Part shown: positions 5,991 through 14,748 of the stretch, in pieces
Layout: each line of letters begins with the position of its first letter
Numbering within the stretch: position 1 is the stretch's first letter
Source: Tannerellaceae bacterium
Lineage (GTDB): Bacteria; Bacteroidota; Bacteroidia; Bacteroidales; Tannerellaceae
Length of the DNA stretch: 22,876 nucleotides
Assembly: GCA_031267775.1 (NCBI GenBank)
Contig: JAIRYL010000047.1
Span: 1-22,876 of the forward strand
Direction: 5' to 3'
The notes under the pieces: model-generated
Told to the model about the DNA's origin: nothing
Database searches by the model: none
What the model saw: the letters and a program-made list of their open reading frames with translations, nothing else
Position numbers and translations under genes: made by a program

Positions 5991-7364
5991 CCGTGTCGTT
6001 TTGTCAGCGACAAAGCGTTTGATTAATTCATCTATGGTTACTAAAGACTGTTCTCCGGTAGTCATATTCTTCAAATTCAGTTTCTTTTCTGCCATCTCGT
6101 TTTCGCCGGCAAGAGCCACAAAGGGTATTTTTTTCGCATCGGCATATCCCATTTGTTTTTTCATTTTAACCGGTTCAGGATAGAGTTCTGTCCTGATACC
6201 TGCCGCCCGGATTTCAGACAGCGCAGGGAGTAAATAATCCGCTTCTTTTTCTCCAAAATTAACAAATAGCAATTGAGTGGCTGCCGGCGAATCTGCCGGA
6301 TAAAGTCCCAACTGGTTTAGTACGTCAAAAATACGGTCTGCGCCAAAAGATATGCCTACGCCCGAAACGCCTTCCATACCGAAAACGCCTGTTAAATTAT
6401 CATAGCGCCCGCCTCCAGTAATACTTCCTATCTGCACATCCAGCGCTTTCGCTTCAAATATGGCGCCTGTATAGTAATTCAAGCCGCGGGCAAGCGTTAA
6501 ATCCAGTTCCAAGTCAAGGCTCAAGTCAACAGTTTCAAGTTTTTTTAGCAGAAACGCTATCTCGCTAACGCCCTTCAATCCAATTTCAGAAGAACGCAAC
6601 ATACCGCCCAGTTTAGCTATCTTTTCCTGATTACTTCCTTCTAACAGGATAATCGGTTGCAAGTCATGAATTGCTTTCTCGCTCAATCCTTTAGAACGAA
6701 GTTCTTCATTCACCTGATCCAAACCTGTTTTATCCAGTTTATCTATGGCGACTGTTATATCTACAATCCGCTCCGATTCGCCTATGATTTCTGCTATCCC
6801 GGAAAGTATTTTACGATTGTTTAGCTTAAAAGCCGCTCGAATACCAAAGCGCCTGAATACTTCTCCCGTTAGTAGTATTAACTCGAGTTCGTTCAGTAAC
6901 GAATCCGAGCCTACCACATCCGCATCGCATTGATAAAACTCGCGATACCGCCCCTTTTGCGGACGGTCTGCCCGCCAGACAGGTTGTATCTGGTAGCGTT
7001 TAAAAGGAAAGCTAATATCATTCCGGTGTTGCGTCACATAACGCGCAAAGGGAACAGTCAGGTCGTAACGCAGTCCTTTTTCAGACGCTTTCACTGTAAA
7101 CTTCTGCGGGTTACGCGCCAGCAACTCTTCGTCGGTTATACCGTTGAAAAAATCGCCCGAATTTAATATCTTAAACAAAAGCTTATCCCCTTCTTCTCCG
7201 TATTTCCCCGTCAACGTAGAAAGATTCTCCATGGCGGGGGTTTCAATCTGCTGATACCCATACAGATGAAATACGTCGCGAATGGTATTGAATATATAGT
7301 TCCGTTTCGCCATTTCTTCGGGCGAAAAATCACGTGTTCCTTTAGGAATAGAAGGTTTTTGCAT
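5988..7364 (-). CDS. hisS: Histidyl-tRNA synthetase
   Basis: HisRS charges tRNA-His with histidine using ATP in the cytoplasm. From the chosen start the protein has 458 residues, beginning MQKPSIPKGTRDFSPEEM, the usual N-terminus in Bacteroidota. Class II synthetase motif 2 is visible (RYQIQPVWRADRPQKGRYREFYQCDADVVG region). So are the histidine-binding signatures ARGLNYYTG and GGGRYDNLTGVFG, and a C-terminal anticodon-binding domain (LLFVNFGEKEADYLLPAL onward). An upstream in-frame ATG at 7394 would add ten residues but overlaps the -7 promoter element at 7392-7399, so it is rejected. The gene appears to be transcribed alone, upstream of groES on the same strand. Confidence 0.97.
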   Translation of the reverse strand: MQKPSIPKGTRDFSPEEMAKRNYIFNTIRDVFHLYGYQQIETPAMENLSTLTGKYGEEGDKLLFKILNSGDFFNGITDEELLARNPQKFTVKASEKGLRYDLTVPFARYVTQHRNDISFPFKRYQIQPVWRADRPQKGRYREFYQCDADVVGSDSLLNELELILLTGEVFRRFGIRAAFKLNNRKILSGIAEIIGESERIVDITVAIDKLDKTGLDQVNEELRSKGLSEKAIHDLQPIILLEGSNQEKIAKLGGMLRSSEIGLKGVSEIAFLLKKLETVDLSLDLELDLTLARGLNYYTGAIFEAKALDVQIGSITGGGRYDNLTGVFGMEGVSGVGISFGADRIFDVLNQLGLYPADSPAATQLLFVNFGEKEADYLLPALSEIRAAGIRTELYPEPVKMKKQMGYADAKKIPFVALAGENEMAEKKLNLKNMTTGEQSLVTIDELIKRFVADKTTR

Positions 7365-7391
7365 TTCTCTTATCAATTTTAATTCAGTCTG

Positions 7392-7399
7392 CAAAGGTA
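7392..7399 (-). promoter_or_regulatory. hisS promoter -7 element
   Basis: The minus strand reads TACCTTTG followed by CAGAC, a full match to TAnnTTTG. The transcript would start near 7385, giving a leader of about 20 bases to the ATG at 7364. No clean -33 TTTG is seen 19-21 bases upstream. Confidence 0.6.
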
Positions 7400-7531
7400 A
7401 TACTTTCCATCAGAACTGTTTAAAGTATTGCGTTCAAAATAAGGCCGCCATACCGGTAGCTCTGCCCTGATTACGGAGCGCCTCTGTAAAAAAATAACGC
7501 TGCCGGTAGGGATGATGTTAAGTCTATCAGG

Positions 7532-7539
7532 TATTTTTG
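7532..7539 (+). promoter_or_regulatory. -7-like element abutting the radical SAM start codon
   Basis: TATTTTTG matches TAnnTTTG, but it ends only four bases before the ATG at 7544. Transcription about seven bases downstream would produce a nearly leaderless mRNA. No -33 element is evident, so this may be chance. Confidence 0.3.
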
Positions 7540-7543
7540 CAGG

Positions 7544-8479
7544 ATGGATGATACATGTAAACGATATAACGATTTTGGAAATTTCCTGAAAAAAACATTT
7601 CCTTTTAAAGTGCAAAAAATAGCTGTAAATGCAGGTTTTACATGCCCAAACCGCGACGGAACAAAAGGCTGGGGCGGATGTACGTATTGCAACAATCAAA
7701 CGTTCAGCCCGGAATATTGCCATACGCAAAAGACGGTTGGCGAACAACTGGAAGAAGGCGTCCGGTTTTTTTCTCATAAATATCCGGATATGAAATATCT
7801 GGCCTATTTTCAGGCATATACAAATACATACGGCGAGCGGGATTCGTTACTTGCCAAGTATGAAGAAGCCCTCTCTTTTCGTGGAGTGGCCGGACTGATC
7901 ATAGGGACGAGGCCGGACTGTATGCCGGATGATCTGCTGAATTATTTTGCCGAATTGGCAAAAAAGAAGTTCGTACTGATTGAATACGGACTGGAGAGTA
8001 CCTTGGATAAAACCCTTGCCCGCATTAACCGGGGGCATACCTACTCGGAATCGGCAGACGCTATTCGGCGTACGGCAAAAAAAGGTATATATACCGGCGC
8101 TCATTTAATCTTGGGATTACCCGGAGAAAGCAGAGAAGATATTTTACGGCATGCAGACGCTCTATCGGTTTTACCTCTGACCACCGTAAAATTACACCAG
8201 TTGCAACTGATCAAGCAAACACGCATGGCGAAGGAGTTTGCCGAACATCCCGAACGGTTTCGTTTATATACGGCAGATGAATATATAGACTTGGTAATAG
8301 ACTTTATGGAACGGCTCAATCCTTCCGTGGCGGTGGAGAGGTTTGTATCGCAATCTCCCAAAGAATTGCTTATCGCGCCTGACTGGGGGCTGAAGAACTA
8401 TGTATTTACGGCAAAAGCGGAGAAACGTTTGATCGAACGCAACACATGGCAGGGACGCTTAGGCTCTGTTCAAAAATAA
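7544..8479 (+). CDS. Radical SAM protein, TIGR01212 (YtqA-like) family
   Basis: The 311-residue protein should hold a [4Fe-4S] cluster and cleave S-adenosylmethionine to a radical. The cluster cysteines are C34, C46 and C49 (GFTCPNRDGTKGWGGCTYC), the spaced pattern of the TIGR01212 family rather than the plain CxxxCxxC. Other family marks are YLAYFQAYTNTYG, GLIIGTRPDCMPDDLL, LIEYGLESTLDKTLARINRGH and GAHLILGLPGES. The substrate is not established to my knowledge; some relatives have been linked to tRNA modification. It is divergent from hisS and convergent with comF (82 bases between stops, no clear terminator). The start is the only Met near the N-terminus. Confidence 0.9.
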   Translation: MDDTCKRYNDFGNFLKKTFPFKVQKIAVNAGFTCPNRDGTKGWGGCTYCNNQTFSPEYCHTQKTVGEQLEEGVRFFSHKYPDMKYLAYFQAYTNTYGERDSLLAKYEEALSFRGVAGLIIGTRPDCMPDDLLNYFAELAKKKFVLIEYGLESTLDKTLARINRGHTYSESADAIRRTAKKGIYTGAHLILGLPGESREDILRHADALSVLPLTTVKLHQLQLIKQTRMAKEFAEHPERFRLYTADEYIDLVIDFMERLNPSVAVERFVSQSPKELLIAPDWGLKNYVFTAKAEKRLIERNTWQGRLGSVQK

Positions 8480-8561
8480 ACCATCGGCGCCGTTTTTCGC
8501 CATCCTTCAACCTGAAAATGGAACAGCGCTTTATTTATTCATTCCGGATAAGAGACGTCTC

Positions 8562-9266
8562 CTATGCGGCAGCAAGCGCTAAAATGCTGATTTTTATGCC
8601 GGATACCTCCTGTAAAGTCTTGACGCACATGCCAAGAGTAGAACCGGAAGTTACAACATCGTCTATCAGCAGGATATGTTTGCCTTCCAAATCCTGTTTG
8701 TCGTTTAAAACAAACAACTGTTGTACGTTTGTCCAGCGCGCATACAGGGATTTTTTTGTTTGCGTATCAGAAGCCGTTTTACGTTGCAAGCCATTGGTGC
8801 AAACAGGAATATGAATAACCGAAGCAAGCCCTTTGCAAATCCATTCCGACTGGTTATAGCCTCTTTGCCGCCGTCGTTTCTTGTGTAAGGGAACGGGTAT
8901 CAGGCAATCGATCTTTTGATTGATAATATAGGAGTGGAGAGACAATCCCATTTGTCTCCCTAATTGATAAGCTATGTTTTTGTTATTGTAATACTTAAAA
9001 GAATGTACCAGTCGCTGTACTTTCGCGCCTTTTTCATAATGAAGCCAGGCCGTAGCGCTTACAATATCTACTTTGCCTGTAAGAAGCTGAAATACCGGAT
9101 TGTTTTCATTGGTATGAAAATTCGTCAGCGGTAAATCGCAAAGGCAGTCCAGGCAAATATGTTTTTCTTCCTGTATAAGAGGCGTTCGGCATAAGAGGCA
9201 AAGACGGGGGAAAAACAAATGGATGAAATTAATCAAAATCCTCTTCGTAAGCTGCATCTTCTTCAT
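8562..9266 (-). CDS. comF: ComF-family phosphoribosyltransferase-like protein
   Basis: The 234-residue protein has an N-terminal four-cysteine zinc site (CLLCRTPLIQEEKHICLDC). A type I phosphoribosyltransferase fold follows, with the PRPP-binding motif HILLIDDVVTSGSTL and the family stretch LIPVPLHKKRRRQRGYNQS. ComF proteins are needed for DNA uptake in transformable bacteria and are often kept in species not known to be competent. An upstream in-frame Met at 9338 lies inside recX. Start 9266 is preferred because AAAGGA lies 8 bases before its ATG. It overlaps the recX 3' end by 38 bases, so the two are probably translated from one mRNA with prmC. Confidence 0.9.
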   Translation of the reverse strand: MKKMQLTKRILINFIHLFFPRLCLLCRTPLIQEEKHICLDCLCDLPLTNFHTNENNPVFQLLTGKVDIVSATAWLHYEKGAKVQRLVHSFKYYNNKNIAYQLGRQMGLSLHSYIINQKIDCLIPVPLHKKRRRQRGYNQSEWICKGLASVIHIPVCTNGLQRKTASDTQTKKSLYARWTNVQQLFVLNDKQDLEGKHILLIDDVVTSGSTLGMCVKTLQEVSGIKISILALAAA

Positions 9267-9744
9267 AGTCGTTTCCTTTAAATAAGAGGCGAAGGCAGGC
9301 GATCGTTTCTTTGCTTTCAAAACCGCGTCCGGCTGCAAAACGAAGCAGTTTGTTGAAGATCTCCCTTTCGTTTGCTCCCTTTGTCGTTTTCTTTTTGGCT
9401 TTTAATAACGTCAGGAGGATGGTTCGGTATGTTTGTTTATCGATACGTTCAAGCGCTTCCATACAGACGTCTGGAGCTATCTTCCGTTTATTCAGTTCAT
9501 ACGTAATCTTTATCCGCCCCCATTTATTAAAATGCAGTTTATCATTCACAAAACTGCGGGCAAAACGATTTTCATCAATAAATTTTTCTTTCTGCAAAAG
9601 CGCTATAATACGTTCCTGCGCGTCAGGCGAGAGTCCGGTAGCCGTTATTTTCTTTTGCACATCCTGTATACATCTTTCGGCAGACGAACACCAGGCAGCC
9701 ATTCCGTATATTATTTCCGATTCGCTTTGCTGTTTCATTTCCAA
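9229..9744 (-). CDS. recX: Regulatory protein RecX
   Basis: RecX binds RecA and limits filament growth during recombination and repair. The 171-residue protein shows RecX three-helix repeats: SSAERCIQDVQKKITATGLSPDAQERIIALLQKEKFIDENRFARSFV, then KWGRIKITYELNKRKIAPDVCMEALE. The tail after the last helix is acidic (NDYEEDAAYEEDFD), and its coding sequence overlaps the comF start. The start overlaps the prmC end by 10 bases, indicating translational coupling. recA is not in this window. Confidence 0.9.
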   Translation of the reverse strand: MEMKQQSESEIIYGMAAWCSSAERCIQDVQKKITATGLSPDAQERIIALLQKEKFIDENRFARSFVNDKLHFNKWGRIKITYELNKRKIAPDVCMEALERIDKQTYRTILLTLLKAKKKTTKGANEREIFNKLLRFAAGRGFESKETIACLRLLFKGNDYEEDAAYEEDFD

Positions 9745-10583
9745 GCTTTTATTATGCGGTCTTTTCCTGATATATCCTGAATAAGTTCAACATTTGCATA
9801 CCCTTCCCGCTGAAGGAGGCAAACCGTTTCATTACCGCACTGCGCATTAATTTCAAAATACAAAGAGCCATCTTTGTTCAGTTTATCATGCCCCAGACGG
9901 GCAATCGTACGGTAAAACAACAACGGGTCGTTATCCGGCACATACAGCGCTTGTTCCGGTTCATATAACAACACATTCTTCTCCATCCGGCTTTTCTCTC
10001 TTTCCATCACATAAGGAGGATTACTTACAATCAGATCAAATGTTCCCCGAATATCTTCTTTTGCCTGTTCTGCAGCAAGTATATCGGTTTGAATAAATGA
10101 AACGGCCGTACGGTTAACCCGGTTATTATCTTCCGCCGTTTGTAAGGCTTCCCCAGAAACGTCGACAGCCGTCACTTCGGCATTTGGGAGGTATTTGCTT
10201 AAAGCGACGGCAATGCATCCGCTTCCTGTTCCAACGTCGAGTACGCGTATATTTTTTCCGGTAGACGCTTTAATTATACGGTCTACTAATTCTTCCGTTT
10301 CCTGACGGGGAATCAGTACAGACGGATTAACAAGAAATCGCAATCCGCAGAAAATTGTTTCGCCTAAAATGTATTGAACAGGCTCCGACTGTTGAAGGCG
10401 TTCTACCATTCTTTTGATTTCCTTCTTCTCCGTATCGGATAAATCGTTACTTTTGCACATCAAAAGCTGATGTGGCTGCAAACCGCATACATAATCCAAT
10501 ATCAGACGGGTAAAGCTCCTTATCTCTCCCGGCGGATATAGATCTTTTAATGTATTATTGATGTAAGCTATGGTTTCAGTCAT
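9735..10583 (-). CDS. prmC: Peptide chain release factor N5-glutamine methyltransferase
   Basis: PrmC methylates the glutamine of the GGQ motif in release factors RF1 and RF2 and so speeds translation termination. From the chosen start the protein has 282 residues: an N-terminal helical domain that contacts the release factor, then a Rossmann methyltransferase. The SAM-binding VLDVGTGSGCIAVAL and the catalytic NPPY (IVSNPPYVMERE) are intact. An in-frame Met at 10601 is rejected because the promoter element at 10599-10606 overlaps it. The ATG at 10583 gives MTETIAYINNTL, the usual start in relatives. It heads the prmC-recX-comF group and diverges from ribD. Confidence 0.95.
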   Translation of the reverse strand: MTETIAYINNTLKDLYPPGEIRSFTRLILDYVCGLQPHQLLMCKSNDLSDTEKKEIKRMVERLQQSEPVQYILGETIFCGLRFLVNPSVLIPRQETEELVDRIIKASTGKNIRVLDVGTGSGCIAVALSKYLPNAEVTAVDVSGEALQTAEDNNRVNRTAVSFIQTDILAAEQAKEDIRGTFDLIVSNPPYVMEREKSRMEKNVLLYEPEQALYVPDNDPLLFYRTIARLGHDKLNKDGSLYFEINAQCGNETVCLLQREGYANVELIQDISGKDRIIKAWK

Positions 10584-10598
10584 ACGGCTCAGTTTGTG

Positions 10599-10628
10599 CA
10601 AATGTAATCAAAAGCATGAATATACAAA
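10599..10628 (-). promoter_or_regulatory. Promoter of prmC-recX-comF
   Basis: On the minus strand TTTG (10625-10628) and TACATTTG (10599-10606) are 18 bases apart, slightly shorter than the usual 19-21. The start of transcription would be near 10592, leaving a leader of only about 9 bases. The -33 element lies inside the first codons of the divergent ribD gene. Confidence 0.6.
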
Positions 10629-11701
10629 GCAGGCAGGCAGACGAAAAATATATGGCGCGTTGTTTGGAACTCGCCAGCCATGGAACAGGAAAAGTAAATC
10701 CGAATCCGATGGTGGGTTCGGTTATTGTATTTAATGGAAAGATTATCGGAGAAGGTTATCACCGGATATATGGAGAAGCGCATGCGGAAGTAAACGCTAT
10801 CGCCTCGGTAAAAGACGAATCCCTGCTGAAGGAATCAACGCTTTATGTAAACTTAGAGCCTTGTTCGCATTATGGGAAAACGCCTCCCTGTGCAGCGTTG
10901 ATTATCCGAAAACAAATTCCGCGCGTTATCGTAGGGTGTACAGACCCCTATCCTGAAGTATCGGGCAGAGGCATAAAAATGCTGCAACAGGCAGGCGTAG
11001 AAGTTGTGACAGGAATAATGGAAAAAGAATCGTACGCTTTAAATAAGGTATATATGACCAACCAGGTTTTGAAACGCCCCTATATCTACTTGAAATGGGC
11101 GCAAAGCGCCGATGGATTCATGGATAAATTACGTAGAGACGCCTCGGTAAAACCCGTAATACTGTCTTCGTTAGAGATGTTACAGCGAGTTCATAAAAAA
11201 CGGGCGGAAGTAGCGGCCATAATGGTAGGTACGCGCACCGCATTATTAGATAACCCCTCGCTAACCGTAAGGCGCTGGGCGGGAACGTCTCCTGTAAGAG
11301 TCGTGTTGGACAGAGACCTGGTCATCCCTTCCCATTATCATTTAGTAGACGGCAGCCGGCCAACCCTTGTTTTTACGCAAAAAACGAAAGAAAATGTTCC
11401 CCCTGTCGACTATATCACTATCAATTATTCGGAAGACGTATTAAGCCAGATTCTCTCTCATTTATATTCCAGGCGTCTTAATTCTTTATTGGTAGAAGGC
11501 GGCTCTTTTTTACTAAACCAATTTTTACAAAAAGAACTTTGGGATGAAATACAAATAGAAACAGCCCCTCTGCTTTTAGGAAGCGGCGTTGCTGCGCCTG
11601 TTTTGGGCAATAAACCTTCTTCTCTGCCGGAAAAAGTTTTTACGCTTACCGAAAAAAATGCAAAACAACATATCGTAAGTGTTTATTCCCGTAAAAATTG
11701 A
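10616..11701 (+). CDS. ribD: Bifunctional riboflavin biosynthesis deaminase/reductase RibD
   Basis: RibD carries out two consecutive steps of riboflavin synthesis: zinc-dependent deamination of the diaminopyrimidine, then NADPH-dependent reduction of the ribosyl side chain. The 361 residues show both domains. The deaminase (about 1-145) has zinc ligands H56 with catalytic E58 (HAEVNAI), and C83 and C92 (EPCSHYGKTPPC). The reductase (about 150-361) has PYIYLKWAQSADGF, MVGTRTALLDNPSLTVR and LVEGGSFLLNQFL. It diverges from prmC, with 32 bases between start codons, so the two control regions overlap. TCAGTTTG (10589-10596) is a possible but weak -7 element. No FMN riboswitch fits in this short space. 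Confidence 0.96.
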   Translation: MNIQSRQADEKYMARCLELASHGTGKVNPNPMVGSVIVFNGKIIGEGYHRIYGEAHAEVNAIASVKDESLLKESTLYVNLEPCSHYGKTPPCAALIIRKQIPRVIVGCTDPYPEVSGRGIKMLQQAGVEVVTGIMEKESYALNKVYMTNQVLKRPYIYLKWAQSADGFMDKLRRDASVKPVILSSLEMLQRVHKKRAEVAAIMVGTRTALLDNPSLTVRRWAGTSPVRVVLDRDLVIPSHYHLVDGSRPTLVFTQKTKENVPPVDYITINYSEDVLSQILSHLYSRRLNSLLVEGGSFLLNQFLQKELWDEIQIETAPLLLGSGVAAPVLGNKPSSLPEKVFTLTEKNAKQHIVSVYSRKN

Positions 11702-11776
11702 TTGTGAAAAGGGTATGTTGTCACTAAAATATTATAAATATTATAAAGCTTTTAAGCAGAAAGCCAAAAATGTTTC

Positions 11777-11784
11777 TACTTTTG
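11777..11784 (+). promoter_or_regulatory. -7 promoter element of DUF6242 gene
   Basis: TACTTTTG matches TAnnTTTG. Transcription would start near 11791, giving about 26 bases of leader before the ATG at 11817. The -33 region holds only TTTAAG-like sequence. Confidence 0.5.
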
Positions 11785-11816
11785 TCGTTTAATAAGTACC
11801 AACGTATGTGTTATTG

Positions 11817-13172
11817 ATGAAAAATAAAACTGTACCGTATATTACCGGATGTGTTATTTTGTTGTTGACGTCGTGTTTAGGTTCGGACGAGAACGTTACT
11901 ACAACGGCGCTCCGGGATGCGCAAATAGCGACTTTTAGCCTGACGAACGACTCTGTGCCCGGACTGAATAACGTAAAATTTACCATAGACCAGTTAAACG
12001 GGCTTATTTTCAATATGGATTCCATGCCATACGGCACAGAAGTTAAACTATCACTTTGTAATATAACATTTGCTTCGTATGCTATCAATGCTGCAATAAC
12101 CCAAGAGGCTCAACCCGACTCAACCTTTTCGTGGGTTGAAAAAGACTCTATTAACTTCTCAAAGCCCGTAAAGATTACGGTGACTGCCATTGATGGAGTT
12201 ACCACAAAAACATATACGGCAAAATTAAACATACATCAGGTAAATCCCGATTCCATGTTGTGGGAATGCTATGCCGACAACCCGATACCTGGAACAATCC
12301 AGGAACAAAAAGTAATTACGCATACATATAACGGCACAGACGCGTATTTTATGTATGTAAAAACCTCCGAGCGTTACAAGCTATACTATTCTCCTGTTAC
12401 AGACGCCCGGCGGTGGGAAGAATTACCCTTGTCGGGCTTAAACGGAAGCGATAAACTTCTGTCTCAGCTTACAACTTTCGGATCGTATTCATACATACCG
12501 TCGGACGGCGGTTCTCTTTATTCTTCACCGGACGGCGTTGATTGGACATTGGCAGACCCTGCGCTTTCCGTCCGGTACCTGTTAGGGGTATTAGGCGAAG
12601 GACGTAATCAATCTCCCGTACTTGCAGCTATTGTAGAAGATAATGGCGTGTTGTCTTTTGCCTGTATGAACGAACAGAAAGAATGGACTATAGGCGAAAA
12701 CGTACACGACACATTTCCCCTGACAAACTTTACCTCTTGTTCATACGTCAATATGTATTATGCCTATGTGATGCTTGTGGGGGGAAGAGATCATGAAAAC
12801 CGGTTGACAAATACCACATGGGCGACTATGAATGGTAAAGACTGGGCATTACTCACGAACGAGGGAAGCGGTTATTTTGAAAAAAGAGAAGGCGCTTCGC
12901 TTGTTAAATATGATGAAAAGTTCTTCCTGACAGGCGGGATGAATACGGAAGGAGAAGCATCTAAAGATATATATGTTTCTATCGATAACGGCGTAACCTG
13001 GATACGGCAAGACACATTGGTGGTATTTCCCGACGCCTATAAAGCAAGAGGTTTTGCTTCCGTTCAGGTAGATAAAGACAACTATATGCTCATTTTCAGC
13101 GGAAAAACGAGCCATGATACAAACCGGTTAAATGAAATTTGGCGAGGGCGTATCAATCGATTGGGTTTTTAA
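11817..13172 (+). CDS. DUF6242-type lipoprotein
   Basis: The 451-residue product begins MKNKTVPYITGCVILLLTSC. The lipobox LTSC makes it a lipoprotein, probably anchored in the outer membrane. The N-terminal part (to about residue 145) looks like an Ig-like or cadherin-like beta-sandwich, closing TYTAKLNIHQVNPDS. The C-terminal part resembles a beta-propeller, with repeated strand-turn blocks such as SLYSSPDGVDWTLADP, WATMNGKDWALL and IYVSIDNGVTWIRQD. I match it from memory to DUF6242, whose function is unknown. A GTG at 11808 would add three residues; the ATG is preferred. It lies directly upstream of the porG-uppS-bamA block, which suggests an envelope role without proving it. Confidence 0.75.
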   Translation: MKNKTVPYITGCVILLLTSCLGSDENVTTTALRDAQIATFSLTNDSVPGLNNVKFTIDQLNGLIFNMDSMPYGTEVKLSLCNITFASYAINAAITQEAQPDSTFSWVEKDSINFSKPVKITVTAIDGVTTKTYTAKLNIHQVNPDSMLWECYADNPIPGTIQEQKVITHTYNGTDAYFMYVKTSERYKLYYSPVTDARRWEELPLSGLNGSDKLLSQLTTFGSYSYIPSDGGSLYSSPDGVDWTLADPALSVRYLLGVLGEGRNQSPVLAAIVEDNGVLSFACMNEQKEWTIGENVHDTFPLTNFTSCSYVNMYYAYVMLVGGRDHENRLTNTTWATMNGKDWALLTNEGSGYFEKREGASLVKYDEKFFLTGGMNTEGEASKDIYVSIDNGVTWIRQDTLVVFPDAYKARGFASVQVDKDNYMLIFSGKTSHDTNRLNEIWRGRINRLGF

Positions 13173-13193
13173 TACAAAGAAGTTCTTTTGTAT
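13172..13193 (+). terminator. Weak hairpin after DUF6242 gene
   Basis: ATACAAA (13172-13178) and TTTGTAT (13187-13193) pair around an 8-base loop starting at the stop codon. The stem is 7 bp and AT-rich, without a T-run, so any termination is likely to be partial. Confidence 0.25.
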
Positions 13194-13255
13194 ACGTATA
13201 ATTTTATGAGACGTTTAACGTTAGAAAAAGAAGGCGCGGTTAAAAACAGTAAAGT

Positions 13256-13972
13256 ATGACTTCAACTTTTTTTCAACGGATAGTCTTGATCATTATAATT
13301 GCCGGATATTATCCTGTCCTGCAGGCACAAGAGTACAAATTTGAAATCGGCGGTATGGGCGGCGGCGCATTTTATATGGGCGACGTGAATAAAAATACCC
13401 TCTTTAAAGGTTTAAATCCTGCTTTCGGAGGCGTATTCCGGTATAACGCCAATTTCAGATGGGCTATAAAAGCCGATTTGACATGGGGACGCGTATCGGG
13501 AACTACAGCAGGGCTGGACAATGTATTTCCGGGTAATGCGCAAGCTTCTTTCAACAGGAATCTGTTTGAGTTAGGAGGCCAGATGGAGTTTAATTTTTTT
13601 GCTTATAGCGATAAATTTTCATATATGAATACAAAACGCTTTACCCCTTATATTTTGTTGGGATTAGGCATGACGGCGGCTCCCGGAAGCAAACAAACCT
13701 TTGCAGGCCTGAACGTTCCATTAGGCGCAGGCATTAAATATAAATTGAAGAACCGGATTAATGTAGGATGTGAGTTTTCGTTTCGTAAGTTGTTTGCCGA
13801 CAATTTTGACGTAACAAACGAGAGTAGCTCGATACTGGATGATCCATACCATATAAAAGGCAGTATGCTGAAGAACAAAGATTGGTATTCATTTTTGTTA
13901 TTGTCTGTAACATGGGATTTTGGCCCGAGAAAGAGGCCTTGTAACAATATAAATAGTATTTTTGGATTTTAG
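13256..13972 (+). CDS. porG: PorG-like (DUF6089) outer-membrane beta-barrel protein
   Basis: The 238-residue protein has a signal peptide ending LQAQ. Its mature beta-strand pattern fits an 8-stranded outer-membrane barrel: YKFEIGGMGGGAFYMGDVNK, FTPYILLGLGM, VPLGAGIKYKL and SFLLLSVTWDFG. In P. gingivalis the homologue PorG belongs to the type IX secretion system with PorK and PorN, and its gene lies beside uppS, bamA and two ompH genes (from memory). Here the next gene, uppS, starts 14 bases after the stop. No convincing promoter is seen in the 83 bases before it. Family members also occur in species without active T9SS, and no other por gene is in this window, so the symbol is provisional. 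Confidence 0.75.
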   Translation: MTSTFFQRIVLIIIIAGYYPVLQAQEYKFEIGGMGGGAFYMGDVNKNTLFKGLNPAFGGVFRYNANFRWAIKADLTWGRVSGTTAGLDNVFPGNAQASFNRNLFELGGQMEFNFFAYSDKFSYMNTKRFTPYILLGLGMTAAPGSKQTFAGLNVPLGAGIKYKLKNRINVGCEFSFRKLFADNFDVTNESSSILDDPYHIKGSMLKNKDWYSFLLLSVTWDFGPRKRPCNNINSIFGF

Positions 13973-13986
13973 AGAATGAAAAACGC

Positions 13987-14730
13987 ATGTCGTTAAAAGA
14001 AAAAATAGACATAAATTATTTACCTCAGCATGTTGCTATCATCATGGATGGTAACGGCAGGTGGGCTAAATCGAAAGGAAGAGACCGCAGCGCCGGACAT
14101 CAGGAAGGCGTGGTATCTGTTCGTAAAGTAGTAGAAGCCGCTACTGCCATAGGTTTAAAATATGTTACCGTTTATACGTTTTCCAATGAGAATTGGAATC
14201 GCCCGAAAGAGGAAGTAGTAGCTCTGATGGAATTATTAGTTGCTGCTATTCATCGTGAAACGCCTGATTTAATGAGAAACAATGTTTGCCTTAAAGCAAT
14301 AGGCAATCTGAACCGCCTGCCGGAAAAAGCGTATGCCACCTTAATGGACTGTATAGAAAAAACATCCGTTAATACCGGAACAACCCTCATTCTGGCTCTT
14401 AGCTATTCATCCAAATGGGAGCTTACGGAAGTTGTCCGGCAGATAGCTATTGAAGCTGTAGAAGGAAAAATACATTCCAACGATATAACTGAGGCTACAG
14501 TCTCAGACCATCTTACCACCCAAGGTATTCCCGACCCTGATTTGCTGATCCGGACAGGAGGAGAAAAGAGAATCAGTAATTTCCTGTTGTGGCAAATGTC
14601 ATACACGGAATTTTATTTTACGGATACTTACTGGCCGGATTTCAGAGAAGATGAGTTATATGGAGCTATTTTGTATTACCAGCAACGAGAACGCCGGTTT
14701 GGTAAGACAAGCGAACAATTAAATCTATAA
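13987..14730 (+). CDS. uppS: Undecaprenyl diphosphate synthase (isoprenyl transferase)
   Basis: This cytoplasmic cis-prenyltransferase adds isopentenyl units to farnesyl diphosphate to make the C55 lipid carrier for peptidoglycan and surface polysaccharide. The 247 residues contain all the family signatures: HVAIIMDGNGRWAKSKGR (catalytic Asp21), VTVYTFSNENWNRP, LALSYSSKWEL, PDPDLLIRTGGEKRISNFLLWQ and YTEFYFTDTYWPDF. It sits between an outer-membrane protein gene and bamA, 14 and 18 bases from its neighbours, in what looks like one transcript. It joins the lipid-carrier supply to outer-membrane assembly. Confidence 0.97.
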   Translation: MSLKEKIDINYLPQHVAIIMDGNGRWAKSKGRDRSAGHQEGVVSVRKVVEAATAIGLKYVTVYTFSNENWNRPKEEVVALMELLVAAIHRETPDLMRNNVCLKAIGNLNRLPEKAYATLMDCIEKTSVNTGTTLILALSYSSKWELTEVVRQIAIEAVEGKIHSNDITEATVSDHLTTQGIPDPDLLIRTGGEKRISNFLLWQMSYTEFYFTDTYWPDFREDELYGAILYYQQRERRFGKTSEQLNL

Positions 14731-14748
14731 AAACAATAACTGTTGAAT

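Noticed and set aside
8552..8561. Palindrome GAGACGTCTC between the radical SAM and comF stops
   Set aside because: It is only 10 bp with no loop or T-run; this is expected by chance and not a convincing terminator.
10584..10615. An FMN riboswitch upstream of ribD
   Set aside because: The 32-base gap to prmC is far too short for the FMN aptamer, and no RFN-like motif is seen.
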